Positions 46,021-55,673 are shown, numbered from the stretch's first letter. The stretch is 64,000 bases of DNA from Paracoccus aerodenitrificans (GCF_027913215.1 NZ_CP115784.1:2923501-2987500), one strand, 5' to 3'. Notes: generated by a model from the letters alone, not told the origin. Numbers and translations are program-made.

Positions 46021-46713
46021 TAAGTTAACGATTTGATATCAGGTTATGCGCGCAAGGATCAGATGGGTGGATTGCTGGAGCCTAATCAATGAGAAAACAA
46101 GACAGTAAAGTAATAGTTGCTGAATCTTGCGTTAACGATACTATCTGGACAGATGGGTTGTGCACGTAATGTGCATCTGAGTTGGGGAGTTATTTTCAGC
46201 CCCTAAGACTATCCACGCGCTGTTAATTGGTAATACAGCTTGTGTCTTCAGAGGGTCATCGCTCAGCCGCTCTGTCATGAAGCTCCAAACCGGTTCAGCT
46301 TTCGATCGCAGTGTCCGCTTATGAAGCTTAGCAAGATATGACAATCTCGTCGGATTTTGTACCCTGCAGAGAGCTCGGTCAATTCTGAACCCGAATCATC
46401 ATATCAGTCTGCCCAACCCAACCTTCGTCGTCGTTGCATATAATTTGCCTTCGGATACTTCTGACAGCTTGATCAAGCAGAGCAAAAAACTCACGAAATA
46501 GGTTCAGGGTGCGTCCAGAAGCAAACCCGCAACCATGTGACCGTTCCCGGGAGTAGAATCAGCAGGACCAACGCGATCACTACAGTAGGCCAGATCTCGC
46601 AACGAGTGAGATCGCATCCGCAAACTGATTATCGCCCGCAGGGAGGGCATCCGTCACGTAAGGGATGCGACGACCATCCCCAATACGATGGGAATGATCG
46701 CCGCAGCATAGTT
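46021..46713. other. Gene-poor DNA between pstS and the RTX-Hint gene
   Basis: About 690 bases, AT-richer than the core genes. Two short open frames (46141-46344 on the reverse strand and 46537-46737 on the forward strand) have neither a ribosome binding site nor a family I can recognise. A phoR gene, common at this position in relatives, is not here. The block may be the flank of the acquired RTX region. Confidence 0.45.
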
Positions 46714-49683
46714 TTACAGACGGCCGGCAGCGTATAGCGGCTTCTGGTTCTTGCGATGCCGAATGGCCAGCTTCCTGGCCAAACGGCCCGAAGATAGCAT
46801 CCGCGCCGGAACTGCATCATAATCCAGATCCCGCAACTCCGGGAAAATCGCCAGAATTTCGACCCGCGCATCCTCGGACAACGATTTCAGCGCTTCAGGA
46901 CCAGTATAGAGCGATTCTGTCTCTGCACCATTCGAATAGACGACCTCGTGCTGGTCGAACAGGAAGTGATAATAGTCCACACCCTCAGCGTCATCAGCAT
47001 AGTCAATTCCATCAAGCATCAGAAGTTGCTTGGCAGCGACCAAAACCTCATCGACGCCGAACATCTTCTGTGCAACTCTCGAACGAACAAGAACCCGGTG
47101 CTGTGGCGAGACATACAGATCTTCGGATGGATAACCCGGAGCCAATGCATCCGCCTGGATCCGGATCGGCCTCAGACCCGGCTCAAGTACCAGCCGTGCC
47201 TCACTCAGATGAGAGGCCCCAATCCAGATGAGCGGCTTGAACCCGTTATCCTTGGTCCGCACCATGTCACCGACATGCAGATCTTCGACGGCGACCAGAC
47301 CGTCTATTGTCTCGATCATGGTACCGCGGCAATAGCACAGAGGCTGCTCAAGCTCGGTGAATCTAACCGTGAACTCTTTCGACCCGTCCGAGAGCACAAC
47401 GCTGCCGCTATAGGAGTTGCCATCGGCATCTTCCAGAACATTGGTGTGGGATACGATGGTCAGACCGGTAAGGTCTATCGTATCCCAATCATCAATGTCC
47501 CCTGCGGCCGTGGAACCAGTCCCACCGTCAATCGTGATCGTATCGCCATCCGCGATATTCGCCAGATCGAATGTGAACGTATCGCGGTCGTCTTCGCCAT
47601 AGGCTTGGTCGCCGCCGCTGACGGTAATCGCATCATCTCCGACGCCGCCGCGCATAACATCAGCGTCGGCACCACCATCAATGGTGTCGTCGCCATCCAT
47701 GCCGTCGATGTCATCTCGTCCAGCGCCACCAATCAGCGTATCATTACCACCAGTTGGCGCGAACTGGTCGGCATCTTCGTTGCCCTCTGCGGTAATTTCG
47801 ATGGAGCCGCCCCAGCTTGGATCGGTGATATCGGCATAATATCCGACGATCTCGCCCGACGCTCCATCCACCGCGACGACATTCGAATTTTCCGGAAAAT
47901 GAAAGGTCCGTTCATTATTGCCGCCATTGGGTATCCCCATCGTCGCCGTCTTCAGGGTTCCGTCCGGCTCGACATAGTAGATAGTTACGCCTCTGACGTA
48001 GTTATTTTCGAATGTAACTGCGGTCTTGCCAGCTCCAGTACCAGGTCCCGTGAACGCGGTGTCAGAGCCTGCATCGCTGGTTAGGAAATTGGGAACAGTC
48101 TGACTGGAGCCGATACGTCTTGGCAGCAGACCAGGACCATCACCGGTCAGGGTGTCATTACCATCGCCTCCTTCAAGGCTGTCCGCGCCACCATCACCAA
48201 GCAATCGGTCATTGCCAACGCCACCGAAAAGATCATCATTTCCGATACCGCCGGACACAGTATCATTTCCCTGCTGACCATAGACGATGTCTCTGCCAGC
48301 GCCGGTGTTTATAAGGTCGTTGAAGTTGACGCCGGGCAAAGCACCGCCGCTTTCGCTTTCGCCGTATACGACATCATCACCCGAACCGGTCAGAATGATG
48401 TCGCTGCCCTCGCCGCCAACAACCTTATCGCCGCCAGAGCCGGCATCGATGAAGTCCGCACCTGTACCGCCTTCAACGACGTCGTCTCCTGCCTGTGCAT
48501 ATATCGTATCGGCTCCTGCACCACCGTCGATAAGGTCGGCGGCAGCGCCGGGCGCAGTTTCACCGAACGTACCGGACATATAGTTGGAGATATCATACGT
48601 CTGCGCCGCTCCGGTTTCAGAGCGCGGAATGACCCCCATGATAACGCTGTCCTGAACGATCGCGATGCTCGCATTGGCAGGCAGGCTTGCGCCATTATAG
48701 TTCCCGCTCGAAACAGAGGTAACAAATGCGAGGTCGCCGTTCGGCTGAATGTAATAAACGTCGATATTTCCGCCTACATCATGAACAAACCTGTAAGTGA
48801 CATGTGTGGCGGCACTATCGTCTTTGTAGCTGGCGGACAGCCCGTTACCAAAGATGTTGGTATAGCGACCGTCGGTTGCAGAACTGTCGATTATTGTATA
48901 ATTATCACCGTGGATGATATCGTTACCATCACCACCGGAAAGAGAGTACGTACCGCCACCACCGACGAGCGTGTCGCGGCCAAGTTCACCCATAAGTGTG
49001 TCGTTATCGGTACCCCCGGCGAGTTTATCATTACCAGCGCCAGCATAAATCGTGTCGGTTCCGGCCCCGCCATCAAGATAATCACTATCGCTGTAGGCCG
49101 TATCATTCTCACGATAATCTCCGCCATAGAGCCTATCATTGCCGCCATCGCCGAAAATCGTGTCGTCGCCTGCTCCGCCGGAAAGCGAATCATTCCCCTG
49201 CACGACCGCTTTAATATCTGTCGTGACAGCGGCGGAAGCATTTCCGGTGACATCCATATGCCGGTAAATTTCACCAGTGTCATTGTTGACAGCAATGAAC
49301 TTACCGCCTGCAGAATTGACATTGAACGACCGCGCCTGCCCCAAAGGAACATTGCCCACAGCAGTAATCGAGCCATCCGGCTCTACGTAATAGATCTGAA
49401 GATTGACAGTATTGTTGTTTACAAACTCGTAACGATATGGCGTACCCGCTGGATCGCTGGCATTCGCAGAACGCATATCATCTGCAAGTGTTATGGGGAC
49501 ATTGAAGCCTGCTGCCTGCTGCTGGTACCGCGTCGGAATGTGAACCCCGATGAAGTCGCCGCCAATATAATCGCCGCCGGGACCACCCCAGATCGTATCG
49601 TCCCCACTCGCGCCGGATCTGACGTCACTCCCGATGGTTCCGCCAGTACTGTCGTTGCCATCGGTACCTCTGTAAATTGCCAT
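46714..49683 (-). CDS. RTX calcium-binding protein with Hint domain and three VHL-beta-like repeats
   Basis: 989 residues. Many RTX nonapeptides (GGAGDDTIFGDGGNDRLYGG, GGDGNDTLTGDG, GGADADVMRGGVGDD) bind Ca2+ in this fold and mark a protein exported by type I secretion. Three 65-residue segments at about 80-145, 293-355 and 553-620 share the pattern VxFxNN...VxIYYVEPDG...VG/TA and look like von Hippel-Lindau beta domains. From about residue 782 a Hint domain begins CYCRGTMIETIDGLVAVEDL, with LHVGDMVRTKDNGFKP and VSPQHRVLVRS, as in Rhodobacterales Hint_2 proteins; it could self-process. No ABC exporter genes are in the window. Role unknown; may be surface or matrix related. Confidence 0.87.
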   Translation of the reverse strand: MAIYRGTDGNDSTGGTIGSDVRSGASGDDTIWGGPGGDYIGGDFIGVHIPTRYQQQAAGFNVPITLADDMRSANASDPAGTPYRYEFVNNNTVNLQIYYVEPDGSITAVGNVPLGQARSFNVNSAGGKFIAVNNDTGEIYRHMDVTGNASAAVTTDIKAVVQGNDSLSGGAGDDTIFGDGGNDRLYGGDYRENDTAYSDSDYLDGGAGTDTIYAGAGNDKLAGGTDNDTLMGELGRDTLVGGGGTYSLSGGDGNDIIHGDNYTIIDSSATDGRYTNIFGNGLSASYKDDSAATHVTYRFVHDVGGNIDVYYIQPNGDLAFVTSVSSGNYNGASLPANASIAIVQDSVIMGVIPRSETGAAQTYDISNYMSGTFGETAPGAAADLIDGGAGADTIYAQAGDDVVEGGTGADFIDAGSGGDKVVGGEGSDIILTGSGDDVVYGESESGGALPGVNFNDLINTGAGRDIVYGQQGNDTVSGGIGNDDLFGGVGNDRLLGDGGADSLEGGDGNDTLTGDGPGLLPRRIGSSQTVPNFLTSDAGSDTAFTGPGTGAGKTAVTFENNYVRGVTIYYVEPDGTLKTATMGIPNGGNNERTFHFPENSNVVAVDGASGEIVGYYADITDPSWGGSIEITAEGNEDADQFAPTGGNDTLIGGAGRDDIDGMDGDDTIDGGADADVMRGGVGDDAITVSGGDQAYGEDDRDTFTFDLANIADGDTITIDGGTGSTAAGDIDDWDTIDLTGLTIVSHTNVLEDADGNSYSGSVVLSDGSKEFTVRFTELEQPLCYCRGTMIETIDGLVAVEDLHVGDMVRTKDNGFKPLIWIGASHLSEARLVLEPGLRPIRIQADALAPGYPSEDLYVSPQHRVLVRSRVAQKMFGVDEVLVAAKQLLMLDGIDYADDAEGVDYYHFLFDQHEVVYSNGAETESLYTGPEALKSLSEDARVEILAIFPELRDLDYDAVPARMLSSGRLARKLAIRHRKNQKPLYAAGRL

Positions 49684-49932
49684 TTCTTACTCCGTTATCC
49701 GGTGAAGCCGAGCGAACGACTTGATGAAGCGATATGCATTATGGGTCTGCCCGTTTTACAGTCCGAACAGAATGACGTGTGATACATCCAATAGTGGACT
49801 TGCTGTGTCCAAGCATCGACGAGCCTGGACGTCGGATACGCGTACGATGTGACGGGGTTATCGCATACGCACGCAACCGCTTGGCTGCGATGCTCAGCTA
49901 ATCGAAAATGGAAGGACATTAACGAACTCCTA

Positions 49933-50773
49933 GGCTCAGGACTCGTTCTTGATCATAACCAGAAGATGACGGTCGCGGCGAGCAGGATTGCAGAGAAGAA
50001 GGTCTCGGGGCAACGGTCGTATCGGGTGGCGACGCGCCTCCAATCCTTGAGTCGGCCGAACATGATTTCGATGCGGTTGCGGCGTTTGTATCGCCGCTTG
50101 TCGTATTTGACGGGTTTCTTGCGCGACTTCCGACCCGGGATGCAAACCTTTATCCCCTTGTTTTTCAAGGCATCTCTGAACCAGTCGGCATCATAGCCCC
50201 GATCGGCCAGCAGCCAATCCGCCTCCGGCAGGCTGTTCAGAAGTGCCGCTGCCCCGGTGTAATCACTGACTTGTCCGGCGGACATGAAGAACCCTATCGG
50301 CCGGCCCTTCGCGTCGGTGACGGCGTGCAGTTTCGTGTTCATGCCGCCTTTCGTTCGCCCGATCTGGCGCCCGCGCCCCCTTTTTTGACCCGCAGGCTCG
50401 AGGCCGTGCGGTGCGCTTTCAGATAGGTCGCGTCGATCATGATCGTATTGTGTTCGGCGCTCTCGGCGGCGAGGCCCACCATGATCCGGGCGAAGGTCCC
50501 GTTCTCGCTCCAGCGCTTCCAGCGGTTGTAGAGCGTCTTGGCGGGGCCGTAGTCCGTCGGCGCGTCGCACCATCGCAAGCCATTACGATTGATGAATATT
50601 ATGCCGCTCAGCACACGCCGGTCGTCAACGCGTGGCTTGCCGTGGGATTTCGGGAAATAGGGTTTCAGACGCTCCATCTGCGCGTCAGTCAGCCAGAAAA
50701 GGTTGCTCATAAATCAGGTCTCCTTGCAGAGCCTGAATCACGCAAACAGCCCGAAATCAATGGGTCTGGAGCC
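49933..50773 (-). mobile_element. IS5-family insertion sequence (IS427-group type)
   Basis: 841 bp. The ends GGCTCAGGACTCGTT and (reverse complement) GGCTCCAGACCCATT are imperfect inverted repeats, matching at 11 of 15 positions. They are flanked by TA on both sides (49931-49932 and 50774-50775), a typical target duplication for this group. The element carries one transposase in two overlapping frames and appears complete. It inserted between the RTX gene and rlmN, about 90 bases from the rlmN start. Confidence 0.88.
49953..50710 (-). CDS. IS5-family transposase, expressed by programmed frameshift
   Basis: The first frame starts at 50710 (MSNLFWLTDAQMERLKPYF) and holds the N-terminal region and first catalytic Asp (NTIMIDATYLKAHRTASS). 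The second frame ends at 49953 and holds GGMNTKLHAVTDAKGRPIGF, LLADRGYDADWFRDAL (second Asp) and the final Glu region RYKRRNRIEIMFGRLKDWRR. The frames meet at AAAAAAGGGGG (reverse strand, + coordinates 50376-50386), a typical slippery run for this group. The fused product is about 250 residues with an intact DDE set. Likely functional, though activity cannot be judged from sequence. Confidence 0.9.
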
Positions 50774-50866
50774 TAACGGCGTTCTCAAACCCAAAGAAAC
50801 AGCTCCTGCCTTGATCGGCGGACGCTTTTTCAATATGTGTGTCACCTTCTCAGGGAATCTGCCACC

Positions 50867-52042
50867 ATGAGCTCTCCGATCACGCAAGACGTGCTGACAA
50901 TACCTCGCAAACTGCCCGATGCCGGGCGGATCAATATTGTCGGCCTGACCCGCGATCAGCTTCGCGAGGCGCTGATCGCCGCCGGAACGCCCGAGCGGCA
51001 GGCGAAAATGCGGGTCGGTCAGATCTGGCAGTGGGTCTATCACTGGGGCGTGCGCGATTTCGCCCAGATGACAAATCTCGCGAAGGAATACCGCGCCGGG
51101 CTGGCAGAGAAGTTCGATATCTCTGTGCCCGAGATCGTCTCGCGCCAGATTTCCGAGGATGGTACGCGCAAATACCTGCTGCGCCTTGCCGGCGGGCATG
51201 AGGTCGAGGCGGTCTATATTCCCGAGGACGGTCGCGGGACGCTGTGCGTTTCGTCTCAGGTCGGGTGTACGCTGACATGTTCCTTCTGTCACACCGGCAC
51301 GCAGAAGCTTGTCCGCAACCTGACCCCGGGCGAAATCGTCGGACAGTTGATGCTGGCACGCGACGATCTGGGCGAGTGGCCCGAGCCGGGCAAGCCGAAG
51401 GACGAAACGCGGCTGGTTTCCAATATGGTGCTGATGGGCATGGGAGAGCCGCTTTATAATTTCGAAGCGGTGCGCGACGCCATGCGTGTGGTCATGGATA
51501 ATGAGGGCCTGTCGCTGAGCCGTCGTCGCATCACCCTGTCCACATCCGGCGTCGTCCCCGAAATCGCGCGGACCGCCGAGGAAATCGGGTGTCAGCTCGC
51601 CGTCAGCTTCCACGCGACAACGGATGAAGTCCGCGACAAGCTGGTGCCGATCAACCGGCGCTGGAATATCGAGGCACTTCTGGATGCCCTGCGCGATTAT
51701 CCGAGGCTCTCGAACTCGGAGCGCATCACCTTTGAATATGTGATGCTCGATGGCGTCAATGACAGCGACGAAGATGCGCACCGTCTGGTCCGGCTGATCC
51801 GCGGCATCCCCGCCAAGATTAACCTGATTCCGTTCAACGAATGGCCGGGTGCGCCGTATCGCCGCTCAAGCTGGAAGCGGATCGAGAGCTTCGCCGATAT
51901 TATCTATAAGGCGGGCTATGCCAGCCCGATCCGGACGCCGCGCGGCGAAGATATCATGGCGGCTTGCGGGCAACTGAAATCCGCGACTGAGCGTGGCCGA
52001 AAATCGAAGGCCCAGATCGCCGCCGAAGCCGCTGCATTTTGA
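50867..52042 (+). CDS. rlmN: 23S rRNA (adenine2503-C2)/tRNA methyltransferase RlmN
   Basis: 391 residues from ATG 50867 ([18 protein letters not shown]), with an AGGGA box upstream; a GTG 30 bases earlier is less likely. A radical-SAM enzyme: the cluster motif [15 protein letters not shown] is at about residues 140-155, preceded by [10 protein letters not shown]. Downstream come [21 protein letters not shown]-like [20 protein letters not shown], and the C-terminal CGQLKSA with the catalytic Cys. It methylates A2503 of 23S rRNA and A37 of some tRNAs, affecting decoding fidelity. The IS element upstream may affect its promoter. Confidence 0.96.
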   Translation: MSSPITQDVLTIPRKLPDAGRINIVGLTRDQLREALIAAGTPERQAKMRVGQIWQWVYHWGVRDFAQMTNLAKEYRAGLAEKFDISVPEIVSRQISEDGTRKYLLRLAGGHEVEAVYIPEDGRGTLCVSSQVGCTLTCSFCHTGTQKLVRNLTPGEIVGQLMLARDDLGEWPEPGKPKDETRLVSNMVLMGMGEPLYNFEAVRDAMRVVMDNEGLSLSRRRITLSTSGVVPEIARTAEEIGCQLAVSFHATTDEVRDKLVPINRRWNIEALLDALRDYPRLSNSERITFEYVMLDGVNDSDEDAHRLVRLIRGIPAKINLIPFNEWPGAPYRRSSWKRIESFADIIYKAGYASPIRTPRGEDIMAACGQLKSATERGRKSKAQIAAEAAAF

Positions 52043-52151
52043 GATGTCCTGCCCGCGCCATGCGGGTAACATTGTGCAGAAAGGCAGAGCCGTCCGTCTT
52101 TTTAGAAACGAGCAAGCTGTGCCGTCGAGGCAGAGACGGCCTATATCGAGC

Positions 52152-52182
52152 CCCACTCACCCAGGAAAGGAGTGGGTTTTTT
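52152..52182 (+). terminator. Rho-independent terminator after rlmN
   Basis: A 7-bp stem CCCACTC / GAGTGGG with an 11-base loop, followed directly by six T residues. It lies 110 bases past the rlmN stop. It could also end a small transcript from the intervening stretch, but no promoter is evident. Confidence 0.8.
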
Positions 52183-52241
52183 GTCCGATGCCTCCAGTTT
52201 CATCCTCGGCACTAGAGGAGCCGCCGCATAAACATAGTCCG

Positions 52242-52346
52242 CCGGAAATATTCTACATCGATCAGGCTTCGCAGTTCACCAGCATCGATTTTGCTGACAT
52301 GCTACGCATCTTGCAGGTTAAGATCTCGATGGATGGTCGTGGCCGT
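52242..52346 (+). pseudogene. IS3-family transposase fragment (OrfB)
   Basis: About 35 codons read PEIFYIDQASQFTSIDFADM and then LQVKISMDGRGR, which match the region around the second catalytic Asp of IS3-type OrfB (canonical pattern IFxTDQGSQFTS...ISMDGKG). The remainder of the transposase is missing and the downstream sequence is no longer recognisable. It is a small scar of an old insertion. Confidence 0.8.
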
Positions 52347-52516
52347 GGGATTGACCCGGCAGAGGCATATGATTGTCTGACTTCGAACGTGAAAATCACC
52401 TCCTGACATGAAGCCCACGCTATAGTTCGGCCCGGCGGCAAACTGGTCGAATATCCAAGACCACCTGTCGCCCGCGCGGTCCGGCTCACGCAGACATTGC
52501 CGCCGAAGAAAAAGCC

Positions 52517-53125
52517 TCAGCGCCGCAAATAGACGTAATACGCGCCCTCGCCGCCATGTCGGAGATGCGCGGTAGTGACCTGCTGCACGACCCGCGACAA
52601 ATGCGGTCGGTGCAGCCAGTAGGGTACATGATGACGCAATGCGCCGGGCCGGGTTGGCAGTGGGCCGGGGTCCCTACCCCTGCCCTTGCCGGTAATCACA
52701 AGCACAAGCCGCAGCCCGTTTGCATGGCATGACAGGATGAACGCGGTCAGCTCGGGGTCGGCTTCGGCCAGTGTCATACCGTGCAGATCAAGCCTGGCTT
52801 CGGGCCTAAGTTTACCCTTTGACATCTGCTTATGCAGCTTGCGGTCCATGCGAAGCTGCCCTGCCCCCGGCGTGTCGGGCCTTGCCGATGTCGCATTCAG
52901 CTTCGGCGTATTTCCGGCCCGACTGCCCAGACGAATTTCCGGCGGCAGTGGAAAACCCTCCGCAGGTTGCGGAGGCTCTGACGGTTTCGCCTTTTCGGAG
53001 GGTTTCTGCGAAGTGCCGTTCAGCGCCGTATCGCCGCGCCGCTCCGGGTGGAGAGGCGTGGTATTACGCATCGCCCGCCGCCACAGATCCGTATCTTCAG
53101 GCGACAAGCCGCGTTTGCGGGCCAT
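52517..53125 (-). CDS. Smr/MutS2-domain protein
   Basis: 202 residues from the ATG beginning MARKRGLSPEDTDLW; it overlaps the stop of the upstream gene by 3 bases. The first 100 residues are Pro/Lys-rich and probably disordered. The C-terminal 90 residues form the Smr domain (LDLHGMTLAEADPELTAFIL, LRLVLVITGKGRGR, WLHRPHLSRVVQQVTTA, GEGAYYVYLRR). Small Smr proteins are putative nucleases acting on DNA or RNA. Its fixed neighbours in Rhodobacterales are the Tim44-like gene and a fxsA/secB region, as seen here. Confidence 0.92.
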   Translation of the reverse strand: MARKRGLSPEDTDLWRRAMRNTTPLHPERRGDTALNGTSQKPSEKAKPSEPPQPAEGFPLPPEIRLGSRAGNTPKLNATSARPDTPGAGQLRMDRKLHKQMSKGKLRPEARLDLHGMTLAEADPELTAFILSCHANGLRLVLVITGKGRGRDPGPLPTRPGALRHHVPYWLHRPHLSRVVQQVTTAHLRHGGEGAYYVYLRR

Positions 53126-53781
53126 CAGGCACCGGTTGCGACAAGCCGCCAATTCGGGTCAGCCGCACCCATTTCACGCTCAAATGTCCAGGTATCACGC
53201 TGCTTGCGGGGCTTTTTCGCGTCACCCTCGACAACCTGTCCGTCTGCGTCACGCGTCGCCACGATCATCTCACCGACGAAGCGAACCGAAAGCTCGGCGA
53301 TATTGCTGTCCGTATCGAACTCGGCCGCGGCAAGCGAGGTTTCGCGCGTGCCCAGAAAATCCACCTCGACCGTCCGGCCAGAGCGGTCACGCATCGCAAT
53401 CGCACCGTCAAACGCCTCGGCCACATCGGGCGCAAGGAAAGCGCGGACATCGTCGAGATTGCCGTTTTCGAAGGCAACAAGGATCATCTCATAGGCCTGC
53501 TTTGCGCCGGACAGGAACTCTCCAAGCGAAAAGGACGGCTCGACCTGCTTCATCGCGACAAGGGCAGCATATGCCGGGCTTTCAGGGTCGACATGATCGG
53601 TCAGATCGCTGTCATCGCCACTGGCATCATCCTCGACCACGCGAAAATCCCGCTCGGCTTGGTCCTGTTCGACCCGGGACGGCTCGAATCCGTCGCGCGT
53701 TCCCAGAACGCCGCGCAGGCGCAATATCAGGAACACCGCGATCGCGGCCAGAACTATCAGCTGAATCACCGGGTTTGACAT
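53125..53781 (-). CDS. Tim44-like domain protein (TimA type)
   Basis: 218 residues. A single N-terminal membrane helix (MSNPVIQLIVLAAIAVFLIL) is followed by an acidic linker and a C-terminal Tim44 domain (SPAYAALVAMKQVEPSFSLG, FLSGAKQAYEMILVAFENG, VRAFLAPDVAEAFDGAI). Alphaproteobacterial relatives of the mitochondrial Tim44 are membrane-anchored; TimA is implicated in membrane protein or lipid association. Divergent from the fxsA gene across 106 bases. Confidence 0.9.
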   Translation of the reverse strand: MSNPVIQLIVLAAIAVFLILRLRGVLGTRDGFEPSRVEQDQAERDFRVVEDDASGDDSDLTDHVDPESPAYAALVAMKQVEPSFSLGEFLSGAKQAYEMILVAFENGNLDDVRAFLAPDVAEAFDGAIAMRDRSGRTVEVDFLGTRETSLAAAEFDTDSNIAELSVRFVGEMIVATRDADGQVVEGDAKKPRKQRDTWTFEREMGAADPNWRLVATGA

Positions 53782-53887
53782 TGTCCATCCTTAGCAGCAC
53801 GTCGCGGTGGCTGGTATTTCCACCGTGGGTTCTTATGTAGTGACGCAACCGGGCCAAGTCCAGTTTCCCCCGGAGCCGAGGAGAAAG

Positions 53888-54442
53888 ATGCCGATACTGA
53901 TCCTGTTTATCCTGATCCCGATCATCGAGATTGCCCTGTTTATCCAGGTCGGTGGCCTGATCGGGCTTTGGCCGACCATCGGGCTGGTGCTTTTATCGGC
54001 TGTGGTCGGCATGATGCTGATCCGCAGTCAGGGCAGGCGGGCTTTGGCGGATCTGCAGGATTCCTTTCGCAGTATGCGCGATCCGACACGGCCTCTGGCG
54101 CATGGCGCGATGATTCTGTTTTCCGGTGCGCTGATGCTGACTCCGGGGTTCTTCACCGATACAGTCGGCCTGCTGCTGCTAATCCCGGCGGTTCGCGACT
54201 GGATCATGCGGCTGGCCGGACGGCGGATGACCGTCACGCGCAGCGGTTTCGGCTTCGACGACGGAAAACAGCCGCGCCACGGCTGGCCCGGACGCGAAGA
54301 GGCGACGATTGACGGTGACTATGTCGTTCAGGACGATCCCTATACGTCACGCGACGATATCGAACTGCCGCCCGGAGACCGCAGCGCGACGAAGCGTAAC
54401 TCCGGGCCGCGAAAGCCTTCTGGCTGGACGCGTCCGGACTGA
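53888..54442 (+). CDS. fxsA: FxsA family membrane protein
   Basis: 184 residues from ATG 53888, preceded by AGGAGA. The start MPILILFILIPIIEIALFIQ and the pattern GGLIGLWPTIGLVLLSAVVG then MLIRSQGRRALADLQ are the FxsA fold: four membrane helices in the first 110 residues, with GFFTDTVGLLLLIPAVRDW. The C-terminal 60 residues are soluble and Arg/Asp-rich. FxsA suppresses F-plasmid exclusion of phage T7 in E. coli; its normal role is unclear. Confidence 0.92.
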   Translation: MPILILFILIPIIEIALFIQVGGLIGLWPTIGLVLLSAVVGMMLIRSQGRRALADLQDSFRSMRDPTRPLAHGAMILFSGALMLTPGFFTDTVGLLLLIPAVRDWIMRLAGRRMTVTRSGFGFDDGKQPRHGWPGREEATIDGDYVVQDDPYTSRDDIELPPGDRSATKRNSGPRKPSGWTRPD

Positions 54443-54535
54443 GATTGCGGGCGGCCCCGTTGGGACACTCGCCGTTGAGACAGGCGTCAACGGGTGCTAG
54501 AAACACCGCCAAGCCATCCTGAAAGGACGAGACAG

Positions 54536-55060
54536 ATGACCGACGAAAACCAGAACGCCGCCGCTGACAACGCGAATAATGGCAGCGATACGCCGCAGCC
54601 GCCGCGCATGCAGATCCTCGCCCAGTTCGTGCGCGATCTTTCCTTCGAAAACATCGTGGCGCAAAAAGGTCTGAACGGTTCGGACGTCAAGCCGGAAATC
54701 GCGGTTCAGGTCAGCCTCGATGCCCGCAAGCGCAGCGTCGAGAACCAGTATGAGGTCATCGCGAAATTCCGTGTCTCGTCGAAGAACAGCAATGACGATT
54801 CGAACCTGTTTCTGTGCGAGCTGGATTATGGCGGAGTATTCCACGTCGCGGGCGTTCCCGAGGAACAGCTTCATCCTTTCCTGATGATCGAATGCCCGCG
54901 CATGCTGTTTCCCTTCATCCGCCGCATCATCAGCGACACCACCCGCGACGGCGGCTTCCCGCCGGTGAATCTGGACCCGGTGGATTTCGTTGCATTGTAC
55001 CGGCAGGAGATCGCACGCCGCGCCCAGGCCGAGCGGCCCGCGAACGCCCCCGTTTCCTGA
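54536..55060 (+). CDS. secB: Protein-export chaperone SecB
   Basis: 174 residues from ATG 54536 with GAAAGGA upstream. An Asn/Asp-rich N-terminal tail precedes the SecB core (RMQILAQFVRDLSFENIVAQ, VQVSLDARKRSVENQYEVIA, LFLCELDYGGVFHVAGVPEE, FLMIECPRMLFPFIRRIISD, GFPPVNLDPVDFVALYRQ). SecB keeps exported precursors unfolded and delivers them to SecA. It is followed after 3 bases by an HD-domain gene. Confidence 0.97.
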   Translation: MTDENQNAAADNANNGSDTPQPPRMQILAQFVRDLSFENIVAQKGLNGSDVKPEIAVQVSLDARKRSVENQYEVIAKFRVSSKNSNDDSNLFLCELDYGGVFHVAGVPEEQLHPFLMIECPRMLFPFIRRIISDTTRDGGFPPVNLDPVDFVALYRQEIARRAQAERPANAPVS

Positions 55061-55063
55061 TCC

Positions 55064-55660
55064 ATGCCGAAACGACAGATGCGCGCCTGGCAGCGGATGC
55101 TGTCAGGGCGCAGGCTCGATCTGCTCGATCCTACCCCGGTCGATATCGAGATCGAGGATATTGCCCACGGTCTGTCCTTCGTCGCCCGCTGGAACGGCCA
55201 GACGCGCGGCGATTGGCCCTATTCCGTCGCCGAGCACTCATTGCTGGTCGAACAGGCATTTACAAAGCTGAACCCTGATACGGAACCACGCTGGCAATTG
55301 GCGGCCCTGCTGCATGATGCCCCGGAATATGTTCTGGGCGACATGATTTCGCCCGTAAAAGGGGCGTTGGGGCAGGAATATGAAGAGATGGATCTGCGTA
55401 TTGCGGAAGCGGTTCATCGACGCTTCGGTTTGCCGGTGAAATTACCAACGAAAATTAAACAGCTCATAAAACAGGCAGATTATATTTCAGCCTGGTTGGA
55501 AGCAATAGAAATTGCAGGATTTTCGGAAAGTGAGGCGCGGACAATATTTAAGGTTCCGAAGCCCGGGTACTGTGATGGGCTTCGGATAAACTTGCGGCCG
55601 CCGACAGAGTCCAGAAAAGCTTATTTAGCGCGTTTCGAGCGATTAATTAACGTAACGTAA
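55064..55660 (+). CDS. HD-domain phosphohydrolase (YfbR-like)
   Basis: 198 residues; ATG 55064 is used, ATG 55079 is an alternative. The HD metal motif is present: PYSVAEHSLLVEQAFTK, LAALLHDAPEYVLGD (HD) and IKQADYISAWLEAIEIA with the final Asp. Relatives are 5'-nucleotidases or other small phosphohydrolases; substrate unknown. The last third of the gene is notably AT-rich compared with the first, as is the following DNA up to regA. It is close behind secB and probably cotranscribed. Confidence 0.85.
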   Translation: MPKRQMRAWQRMLSGRRLDLLDPTPVDIEIEDIAHGLSFVARWNGQTRGDWPYSVAEHSLLVEQAFTKLNPDTEPRWQLAALLHDAPEYVLGDMISPVKGALGQEYEEMDLRIAEAVHRRFGLPVKLPTKIKQLIKQADYISAWLEAIEIAGFSESEARTIFKVPKPGYCDGLRINLRPPTESRKAYLARFERLINVT

Positions 55661-55673
55661 GTTTAAATTACAT

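Noticed and set aside
44811-46028. Forward-strand open frame of 405 codons
   Set aside because: Antisense to pstS, no family resemblance, and it crosses the Pho box.
46948-48084. Forward-strand open frame of 378 codons
   Set aside because: Antisense to the RTX-Hint gene, whose repeats and Hint domain are clear.
46714-49683. Repetitive DNA that could be taken for a CRISPR or tandem repeat array
   Set aside because: The repeats encode glycine/aspartate nonapeptides of the RTX type, vary in length and sequence, and have no spacers.
52043-52241. A small RNA between rlmN and the IS3 scrap
   Set aside because: The terminator is convincing, but no promoter or conserved structure could be identified upstream of it, so it is more simply the rlmN terminator.
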